DNA of 64,000 nt from contig NC_060909.1 in assembly GCF_014805685.1 (NCBI RefSeq), forward strand, positions 2,501,292 through 2,565,291, given 5' to 3'. A program made the translations under genes and the position numbers. The notes beneath the pieces were generated by a model. It ran no database searches and was not told the DNA's origin. It saw only the letters and a list, made by a program, of their open reading frames with translations. Positions 12,560 to 22,800 of the stretch are shown piece after piece; the stretch's first letter is position 1, and each line of letters begins with the position of its first letter. Source of the stretch: Silurus meridionalis. Lineage: Eukaryota; Chordata; Actinopteri; Siluriformes; Siluridae.

Positions 12560-12660
12560 ACAACAAAAAAAACGTCCTCCTCCTCCTGTGTTTCCCATCA
12601 TGCACCGGGGCGGTTCATGCTAGCAGCTTTGCCCGGTTGCGCGCGAGCTCCGGTGTGCCC
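12560..12660 (+). promoter_or_regulatory. znf280d core promoter, CpG-rich, with ZNF143/THAP11-like box
   Basis: CpG density rises sharply at 12525-12780. The segment TTTCCCATCATGCACCGGG at 12591-12609 resembles the vertebrate ZNF143/THAP11 promoter element (TTCCCAnnATGCA core). No TATA box is seen. It lies directly downstream of the purine minisatellite and upstream of the exon with a good donor at 12682. Confidence 0.55.
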
Positions 12661-12681
12661 GTTAACCGGCGGGAGTGTCAG
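12606..12681 (+). other. znf280d: znf280d non-coding first exon (end well supported, start approximate)
   Basis: A GC- and CpG-rich stretch ends in GAGTGTCAG followed by a strong GTAAGC donor at 12682. The next exon starts after an acceptor at 14888 (TTTGCATTCCAG) and carries 8 nt of leader before the ATG at 14897. The transcription start is not visible; it is placed just after the ZNF143-like box at 12591. Intron 1 (12682-14888) holds repeats only. Confidence 0.6.
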
Positions 12682-12864
12682 GTAAGCGCGCGTGCCTTCG
12701 CTGAACGCCAGTGAGTCGCGCTCCGTAGCGTCTACGACGCACGAGCGATTAGCCGCGGATCTTGTTGATGCTAGCCGACCCGGCTAGGGTTTTAGCTAGA
12801 AGTGATTCGCTAGCGATTGTTTTTTTTTTCTCCCACCCGTATTCCACCCTTCCCGCCTCCTTTC

Positions 12865-12975
12865 TTTTCTATTGGTTAGCTCCGACCTTGTGCTTCTCTG
12901 TCATTGGTTAATGTTCCTCGCAGTTGCTCGGGTAGCTGCTGATCAGCCAATCATCGTACGGGAGGCGGGGCCTTG
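12865..12975. promoter_or_regulatory. CCAAT/GC-box cluster in znf280d intron 1 (possible second or bidirectional promoter)
   Basis: Three CCAAT boxes occur in about 80 bp: ATTGG at 12871 and 12903 (reverse orientation) and CCAAT at 12947 (forward). A GC box, GGGAGGCGGGG, follows at 12960-12970. Their spacing and mixed orientation are typical of NF-Y/Sp1 promoters. No clear exon follows, so a role as an internal enhancer-like part of the znf280d promoter is equally possible. Confidence 0.45.
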
Positions 12976-13854
12976 TCTTAAAAACGGTAGGAAATGAACC
13001 TAAATAGCGGTTGTTAGCTGTGTAGCTTGTGTCCAGACGCAGCATTTGCTTTGTGTAGATGCAGTGAACCTTTTAAATCTTTTATAGATGATTATAATAG
13101 AACTGTCAGGCTGTCGCGAGACAATATTCTGTCTATCACCCAGCAATCCAAAGGAGCTGAGTATGGAGGAGAAGCGTTTTGTATCCAGAACCCCCCTTTT
13201 CAAACCCTGGTCCTTCTGGAGTGCAGTCTGTCCTGCAGAAATTAGTGTTTTCTCATCGTTCAAACCCCAATCAGCTTGTCATAAGATCTTCTCGGTGTTC
13301 CAGGGGCTGTATTGGAGCAGGGAAGTGTCTGAAATGTTCTGGAGCTGATCCAGGATCAGAGTTGGAACCTGGCTCCTCAATAAAGATCTCACTGACCCAT
13401 CATCTTCCTCATTGTGATGGTAATAGTCAATGTTGCTGTCCATTTCTGACATTGCTTATTGCTGATTCTGCTCAATGAGGTCTATAGCGATCTAAAGATA
13501 ACACCTAGGTGTCATGAAACCCATGAGATGTTATATGTATTAATAAAGACACCAATAATCTGCTTCATTAATAAGATTTATGTCAATCCTGTCGTTTTAA
13601 TGATGTTACTGTCCACTGGCGTGGGCGAGATGGTTTCCGATTCCTGGTTTATTTTCTTCCTGGATCACTGGTACCCTGGAAATGCTTGTTGTAGGTGTTT
13701 TGAGGGTTCTTCCTCCTCATCTTTGTCTGGAGAACATTCCAGGAGGTTTGTGGTGCAGTGAAGATGACCTGTGTTGTGCTGCAGGTGTTCCTGTTAATGT
13801 GACAAGGGTTTGAGGATACATCTGTGATGATCGATCAGCTGTAATGATTGGTTC

Positions 13855-14065
13855 TCACAGGGGACAAGGAGACTTGAGGCAGCAGGATGTGAGACAGAGG
13901 GACAGCGAGACTTTAGGCAGCAGGATATGAGACAGAAGGTCTGAGAAACTTGAGACAGAGGGACAGAAACGTGAGGCAGCAAGATGTAAGAAAGAGAGAC
14001 GAGATAGAAGGATGTAAGAAGGGTATACAGGAAGACTTGGTACACCAGGCTGTAAGACAGAGACA
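13855..14065 (+). repeat. Diverged block of the same purine minisatellite in znf280d intron 1
   Basis: Units with GAGACTTGAGGCAGCAGGAT and GTGAGACAGAGGGACAG repeat about five times. Fainter traces occur at 10985-11210 and 15430-15660. The array family therefore flanks the znf280d promoter on both sides. Confidence 0.7.
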
Positions 14066-14295
14066 CTTGGACGGTTCCTGGATTCGGGGTCCCTGGTACA
14101 CTGTGCATGCTCTCTGTAGATGTTTCTTGAGGGTTCTTCCTCCTCAGTTTCCTCTGAAGAACATTTCAGTAGGTTCATGGTGCAGTGTAGCTGACCTGTA
14201 TGCGCATAAAGTAATGTATTGTGCGGCAGGTGTTCCTATTAAAGTGACATGGGAGTGAGGAGACACCTGTGGTGAAATTTTCACTTCTCACTTGA

Positions 14296-14640
14296 ATTAC
14301 GAGACCCAAACCTGTTCCAGCAGGACAGTGCCCCTGTGTATGAAGCCAGCTGTATGAAGATATGTTGGAGTGGAAGATCTCCTGCTTTAGAGCTATAAAC
14401 CCCATTGATCAATGGAAGTAAACATCCCAGGCTTCCTCACCTACATTAATACCTGACTTTACTAACACCCTTGTGTTTCTGGATGAGAACAAATTTCCAC
14501 AAAATCGAGTGGAACATCTTCCCAGAAGAGCGGCGGTTTATTATCTATTGAAACTATGGAAACTAAATGTGGAATGGGATGTTCATTAAGAAGCACACAG
14601 CATTCTCGTGGTCAGGTGTCCACAAACCTTTCAGCTCTAA
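14296..14640 (+). mobile_element. Tc1-like 3'-half remnant (family A)
   Basis: AAACCTGTTCCAGCAGGACA through AAGAGCGGCGGTTTATTAT to GGTCAGGTGTCCACAAACCT. It lies in znf280d intron 1. Confidence 0.6.
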
Positions 14641-14673
14641 TCAGACTGCAGTCAAGCCTGCTGCAGAGGAACC

Positions 14674-14676
<3 letters not shown>

Positions 14677-14714
<38 letters not shown>
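14677..14714. repeat. (TG)n microsatellite
   Basis: About 19 TG units, some 180 bp before the acceptor of the znf280d start exon. Confidence 0.85.
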
Positions 14715-14715
<1 letters not shown>

Positions 14716-14896
14716 ATTTATAAGTGACCATATTAGAAACAATTGAGAACTTAAGGATGACCAAAGTCGGTGGTTAAGCCAAATTATCTGTAGGAATGAA
14801 CGAAAGAACCTGCTCCAGACGCCGAAGACGGTTGAACAAACGTCGTCTGAAGTTCAGCCATATTGACAGTCGGGGATTTGCATTCCAGGTCCGACC

Positions 14897-16803
14897 ATGT
14901 CTGAGCTGTTTATGGAATGTGAGGAGGAGGAGTTGGAGCCATGGCAGAGAGCGATCCCAGAAATCAGTCTGATCGACGACGATGACGACGACGAACCGAT
15001 ATTCGTAGGCGAAATCTGCAGCTCCAAGCCGACTCCTATCGTCAGGACGGGTACGGGTATGGACACGGCCTTCAGACTTTGGTTGAAGTTGAGGATTTTG
15101 TTTCTTCTGCATTCGTTCCTTTTGTATTTATTTGTACTTTGAAATTATTAAGTAACAGGCATTTAACCACGTATCAGCCAGAGATCAGTAGACAGCTGAC
15201 AGAGCGTAGACAATTAGTGACTCAGTTAGTTCACACCAAACGTAAAAACAGGAAACAGACTGCTTCCGGTTGCTATAGGAATGAGCTGGCTGAAAGTGAA
15301 GAGTTACCCTGAATAAAAGCAAACAACCAAACGGATTATTCATTATGTGGTTATAACAAACCGAAGGGAAAAGATAAGCTGATTTGTGACAGACGCAGAA
15401 AGAGTCCAAATAAGATACCGCAAGATGCGGTACAGAGATAGATGAGATGTGAGACCCAAAAAAAACCCCTCTGGTTTAGTGAGACAAAAGACATCAAACA
15501 GAGCAGAGATGTGACAATTGGATTGGCAGAGGGAGAGTGAGATGTAAGAAAGATGGGCATCGAAACCTGGTGGGGGTGCGGTGGGGGTTTGGGGTCGTAG
15601 GGAAATTTGAGATCCGAGATCGCAAGACAAGGAGACATAAAACAGGTGGACTTGGGACAAAATATAAATAGCCATTCGCTTGTAAATACATAAAGTGAAA
15701 TGTTTAACCTTGTACACTGTCATAAATATTTGGACAGTGGCCCAGCGTTCTGTCGTTTCGTCTCGATAGACTTTTTTGATGTTACGATGACGAGATCGAT
15801 ACAAAGAAATTGTGAACGTAAAATGTTTGTTAAATTATACGTGTTCTACCCCCAGACCTATCTCCATTTCTTTAGACTCCTGGGTAGGCTAGGCCATGTC
15901 TCGATTTACGATATTTCCATAACGCAGCTAAAAAACGTGTAGTCTTTCGGGCTACCGATTTGCAAATTCAACAATTCAGCTCCATACTTTCTTATGCACT
16001 TGTATTCGATTGATGCTCAGGTGTTGGCTACCAGCGTAATCAACCAAACGTCACATTCCAACGGGTCACCGCACAGACCTCACCCCAAAAGACGGGTCCG
16101 GCTCAGATCAACTCTGCCAAACAGTCTCCTCAACTCCCCCTCCGAGGTTCATCACAGCCAGTCTTCATCCCAGTCAGCACCCACACGGCACCGCTGCAGC
16201 CTGGACCCAGATTAATGAACACTGTTTCTCCTCAGCCCATCATCATCAACAATCAGGTACAGGCACTATAACGTCCACTGGTTTATGTCCTATAGTTATT
16301 TGTAGATCACGAGGATCAGGACGGTGGTTACCTACAATACGTATGCAATAGGGCACTTCAGAACATCGTGACCCCCGATATAGCACTCAGGCCATGGTAT
16401 CTCCATCCCCTGTGTTCCTACTCCCATCTCAGTGCCTCATTCAATTCCCATTTCACGTCTTGCTTCCTGAACCCTGTGTTATAACTCGATCACAATCCGC
16501 CACGTTACTGCCCAATTCACTCAATTCATATGTTGCCACTTGATCACACCTTCCATGTTGCTTTTCGATCCCCATGCCACACTGCAGCCGTCCATGCTTC
16601 CACCTGTTCCCTCTGAGCCACTTCCAGGGTTCCGACACCTTTTGGAAAAGTATGAAAAGGTATGGAATTTGATTTGAGTGATTTCCAGGTCTGGATTAGT
16701 ATGGGGAGGAGAGGACAGAACACTGAGTATTGAAAAATATTTGTTTTTCCATACTATTGGCCTATTCCGTTTTTTTTTTAATATAAAATGAAGAGTTTGT
16801 AAA

Positions 16804-16834
<31 letters not shown>

Positions 16835-19828
16835 TATTTTTTTTATAAAAAGAAGGCTTCGTCTACATTAATCCGGATATATGTGAAAACGTCATACCCC
16901 GTGTTGATAATCTTGATGTTTCCTACCACGTGAGACGTCTGGAGTTCTTCTACAAAGCTTTAGAGGTTGTGCTTTTAGACAGACATATTCATCTTGTCCT
17001 ATTTTTTTTGCCCTGGTGTGAGAAACCAGTTGCAGCCAGACAGTGATGCAAGTCTTCACCTAGACGTCTATTTAAAAATCCCAATGTGTTATTTGGTGTA
17101 TCTTTAAGAACAAGACATGTCACCAGCTTTCACAAAAATGGTGAAGATAATTTTTGAAAATATAACTTTCTGGAAAAACCACGCTCCCAGCATTCTTTCC
17201 GAAGAGGACGAAGTCCGCAGGAGACAAATCTGGCGAGTAGGAAGGTTTAGCAATTAGCAGATGCACAGCTCCCGATGTACATAGCGCAATGTCTTTTTGC
17301 ACACCGACTTTTGGAAGTCGGTGCTCCCTGTGACTGTGTGTGCATCATTGTGCTGCCATCTGTTGGTGTGTTACAAAACTAGTTTTAATGTTTTCATACC
17401 ACCTTGTGTATATATATATACAGTATATCACAAAAGTGAGTACACCCTCAGTGAACATGTCAAAACTGTGTCCAAAGAATCAATATTTTGTGTGAACACC
17501 ATTGTTATGCAGCACTGCATTAATTCTCCTGGGCATGGAATTCACCAGAGCTGCACAGGTTGTTGCTGGGATCCTCTTCCACTCCTCCATAATGACATCA
17601 CGTGGCTGCTGGATGCCCAGCAACAGGTCTGGAGACATACATGGCCACTCCATTTTCTTCACCTTCAGCAAGGGAGTTGTTATCTTGGTGGTGTGTTTGG
17701 GGTCTTTATCATGTTGGAAAACTGTCGTTCAGCCCAGTTTCTGAAGGAAAGGCATCTTTTTCTACTTTAGAATGTTTCCCTCAATGAACCGAAGCTCCCC
17801 AGAACCAGCAGCACTCATGCAGCCCCTGACCATGATGCTACCACCACCATGCTTGAATGTTGGAAAGACAATTTTTTTGTACTTCTCACCAGGATGTCGC
17901 CACACATGCTGGAACACCATCTTAGTCTCATCAGACTACAGGACATGGTTCCAGTAATTCATGCTCTTGGACAGGTCGTCTTCAGCAAACTGTTTGAAGA
18001 ATTTCTTGTGAGCAGCTTCAGAAGAGGCTTCCTTCTGGGATGATGGCAATGCAAACTGACTTGTTGCATTGTGTGGTGTATGGTCTGATCACTGACAAGC
18101 TTCTGCAAGAACCTTCTGCGAGACCTTCTGAGAACCAGTCACAGACAGACAGTGATGCAAGTCTTCACCTAGACGTCTATATAAAAATCTCAAATATGTG
18201 TTACACGTTGCCAGATTTTTTTCACAAAAACAGTGAAGATAATGGTTGAAAATAGAACTTTCTGGATTTTATTCCAATCTGCTTGCTTATACAAAGATGG
18301 TGTCCGAGTTCCCTCGAACCTGCCAGGTCAGTAGAGGGTCAATCAGATCCATCGTGGTTTTGATACTCCAGCACTCCTAGAGGTTTAGCAAGACTTGGAC
18401 TTGAGCACTGTTTGGACCCAGGCGCTATGTGTCGCTGGAGTTGTTAAAACGATTGCTTATAGTGCATGTATGTCACATTTCATTCAAGTTCTCGTTAATC
18501 TCCTCCAATTTTATTTCATCTGAAGTTTGTTTTAGGGCTAAGCATTGTTCTTTCAGTCGTGGGAGGGGGTCAGTGGAAATCTACCCGACCACCAGAATTC
18601 CAAACCAAATCCCCACAGTGACATGAAGCACAATTTCAGCATTAATCTATTGTTTCAAATTGCACATGATGGAAAGTTCTGGTGATCTGACATGATCTGA
18701 CACGGTTTGAACCTCATGACCTCAGATGTTGACACGGTGTTGAACCTTGTTGGGCGTGTGTGTGTGTGTGTGTGTGCGTGTGTGTGTTCTATTTGTTCCA
18801 GGGTTATATAGTGGCATCCCCACAAAACTTCAATAATAACTCATCGTTCATCACGCCCGTGGGCTCTCAGTATCCACAGGGGACATCGTTCACAGTTGTG
18901 CCAGGTATGCAGCGCCTCTGGATGTCCGCTTTAACGATCAGCTTTTAATAGGGGTGTGACGGTAAACAAAATTCCTGGTTCGCTACGGTTAGGGGGAAGA
19001 AATGCAAAATGTAAAATTGCTTGTCATTTTTTAATTAACATTTGTAAACATCAACGGGTACAATTAAAAAATATAAATAATATAATTATATATAAATTAT
19101 TAAAAATATAAAAAAATATAAAAGAAAATAAAAAAATAAGATAAAATATTTTCTAATATTAAAAAAAAACATATATATATATAGTATTAAAAAACCACTT
19201 AAATAGAGTAATCAGTTAAATTGGCACAAATTAAATTGATTCAATAAAATTTAGTAAAATCAAATTATTAATACTCCGGGCATTGTTGTGTATGATTTCA
19301 TGTTTAATAATAGTAAAAGAAAGTGACACTGTGCTCGAAGTGCAATTCAGAGACTAAACAAACTAGCGGTCCGTCACCTAATATGTTCCTGAAGGAACTT
19401 TTGATTTGAACTGTGCACCTTAAAAATGCACCTCACTTTATTTCTGTATTGTTTTGCTTTCTGAATGAACTCCGTGACGTAACGTGTATGTTTTGCAAAG
19501 ATATAGCAGGTCAGCCGATGGCACCGCAGGCTGCCGCACCGCCTAAACCGGTGCCAGGTGTCATCCACCGTCCCCAAGTGCAGTTAATCCAAAACAACGT
19601 AGTGACCCTGTCGAACGTCCAGGGTCCTGCTGACATCTCCTCCAACCAGTCCCACTTCAGTGCCAGCCCACGCTCTATCCAGCACAGCCCTCAAAGCAAA
19701 TCCGGCTCCGTGAGCTCTTCCAAACACGTCCCACCTACTCTACAAGCTGTGAACAACCGCGGTGTGTGTATGTGCACCTCATAGATCCTATGCGCTTTAT
19801 TATACTTATTCTTTTTAATCGACTCTTT

Positions 19829-19870
<42 letters not shown>

Positions 19871-22800
19871 CCTCTTACATCGTTGCCTCTCAGATAACGG
19901 AAAAATGAAACGTAGCACCCTGACTCACCCCGAGTCGAACCACGGCACTTCGAAAAGAACCAAAATCGACATGGGTTCGTGTTCATTCTTCGGCTTTGAC
20001 AGTTTTTAACCACGTGTTCTGCCAATGATTTGATTCAGCAACTTTGTTTGCAACAGAAAACGAGAGTCCCTTGGCTAGGAAGTGTCCCAAATGCCACATT
20101 CACTTCAACCTGATAGAGCCACTGAAAACTCACATGCAGGTGAGTCATTGCTTTACCCTTTGCTATCTTGGAGAAAAGGAACCTTTGGAATCTCTAGTTG
20201 ATGTTTCTAATGCGTGTTTCAGATCTGCTGCCCGAACTCGCTGGACGCCATCCTTCCTTCGACCTCGAAGACGGACCGAGCCGCGTTGCCGGTGCGGTTG
20301 TATGAAGCGGAGCGAGGGAAGCTCATCATGCTGGTGTCGGAGTTCTACTACGGGAAATGCGAGGGCGATCAGTCTGCCTCTCGCGAGCAAAAGTCTCACA
20401 CGACGTTCAAGTGCAACAGCTGTTTAAAAATCCTCAAGAACAACATCAGGTAGGTGGAGTAAAAAAAAATATAAAAAGTTTTAAAGCGATTTTAATACAC
20501 ACACTATATATGGACAAAAGTATTGGGACACCTGACTTTTCCAGCCATATCTTGTTCCTTCCACAAACTGTTACCACAATTATATAGGATGGATGCTGCA
20601 GCATGAAATCTTCCTCACTTGATCCCACACCTGTTCCAGCATGACACAATGAAGAATGGCTTTACATGGGTTGGAAGATCTTGAGTAGCTTCCTATAGAG
20701 CTCCAACTTGATTAAACAATACATGCACTCCACGCCTCCTCCCCTCACCTACATCAGTACCTGACTTGTGGCTGAATAAGAAAATCACTCCAAAATCTAG
20801 TGGAAACATCTTCTCAGAAGAGTAGAGGTTATTAAGTTTATACTTGATACATGCACATTACAGCACAGTGTAATTCTTTCTTCGCATATCCTGACGATGT
20901 TAGGAAGTTGGGGTCAGAGCGCAGGGTCAGCCCCATGATGGAGAGCTGGGAGCTCAGTGCTACCAGCTCTGAGGTCATAATTTCAAATCCCAACACCACC
21001 AATCTGCCAGTGCTGGGCCCTTGAGCAAGACCCTTAATTCACTTTGGATAAGGCCGTCTGCCAAATACCATAAATGTAAATGAAACAAGACATAGAGTCA
21101 AGGGCCTTGCTCAAGGGCCCCAAAAGAAAGCAGCTTGGTGATACTGGGACTTGAACCCCTGACATTTAAAACAGTAACCCAGAGACTTAACCACTGGTAA
21201 TAATAATAAGGGCTGCAACTAAGGGTTTTTTTGATAATCGATTAATCGGACGATTTTTTTTGTATGTTTATTCGATTAATCGTATTTAAAATATATTTAA
21301 ATAAGCTGTTTTGCTCAGTTTAACTATATAGAACCCTAATTTGTGGTATTTATGTATAAAAGTGTCGTTTAAAAGGCCCCATATTGAGTTTAACTACCTT
21401 TAATTTAGACATTTTAAAGATTATAGCAGCTGCTAGTTGAGGAGCATATGGAGGATTTCTCCTTTCAACAAATTCACTCATGCTGGTTGTTTCATGAAAG
21501 GTGTAAATTGTGTAAATCAACATTTGTATTGTTTTTAATGATAATCGCAGAAGGCAAATTAACAGCCATGCTTAAAAAAATAGATATTTTGTACACTTGG
21601 GAAGACATCAGCATCTAGAATAGAAACATTTTGTATTATAATTAAATGGTATATGCATATATTAATTATACAAACATTAAAAACAACTATTTGAACATAG
21701 TAAAGAGGTAGTAAACCTCATTTGAAATCATGAAACGGAGAAAAGCAGTAAAAACTAACAGGCTTGCTAAAAAATAAATTAATAAATAAAAAATAATAAT
21801 TGGTGTGCAAATGCATAATCATTCACTAAAAACCACAACAGTGACTACAAATGTGATCGTTTACTGCTGCTGTTATTTGCTGCTTTTAGATTGTGTTTGT
21901 TCGCACCATTTTAATTGAATCCATCACTATGTCGCGACAGAACAGATTCAGTGCGACTTTCCAGAAGTTACAGTTTACACAATAGCACTTCATTAAGCTA
22001 CACCATTTTCACATGATGAGAATTATACAGTTTCTGCTCATCGTGCTGATGTTTCGCCTTCATCCGTGACGCCAGTGTGTTTTTTTTTTTCCAGCCCTAA
22101 TATTATTTTATTTAGTGGTGCCTTTCAATGCACTCAAGGACACTGTACAATTGAGTGCTAATCATAAAAATCAAGACAACAATACATCAAACAACAGAAG
22201 AATCAGAAAAAAAGCCTAAAACAAATGAGTTTTAAAACATGATAATGGAGGAGGTTCTAGTGAATATCGGGCAGCTGAGTTCTGGACCAACTAAAGTTTA
22301 TAAAGGAGTTTGTGTGATAACCCAAACAGAAGAGATTTACAATAATCAATGCGTGAGGTGACTAGAGCATGAACAAGAATAGCTGTGGAATTGGAAGTGA
22401 GGAACCGACGAAGATGGCTGATGTTTCGTAGATAGAAGTATGCAATCCGAGTAATATTGTTCACGTTTTTCGAAAGACAAAATACTTTCAAAAATGACTC
22501 TTAACCTATGAAGATTAAGAGATTATAGAATTAGCAATACCACCTGAAAAACCATTGAATTTTGACCAATTGGATTGAGTGCCAACAAGAAGAACCTCTG
22601 TTTTGTCAATATTTAGCTTGAGACTTTTGCATGAAAACCAGGATTTGATATCTTCTAACAATATATAAAAGGAAAGGAAAGAAAAGTAGAATTTTGCTTG
22701 GAGGACACGTAGAGCTGGGTGTTGTCTGCGTAGCAATAAAAACTAATGCCATATTTCCTAAAAATATAAGTAAATGAAAAATAAAAGAGGGCCCAAAACA

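Noticed and set aside
11498..12605. Long minus-strand open frames (175, 262 and 251 codons) of Leu/Ser/Pro/Cys repeats
   Set aside because: They are the translation of the 38-bp minisatellite in several frames at once. No start context, splice signal or known domain.
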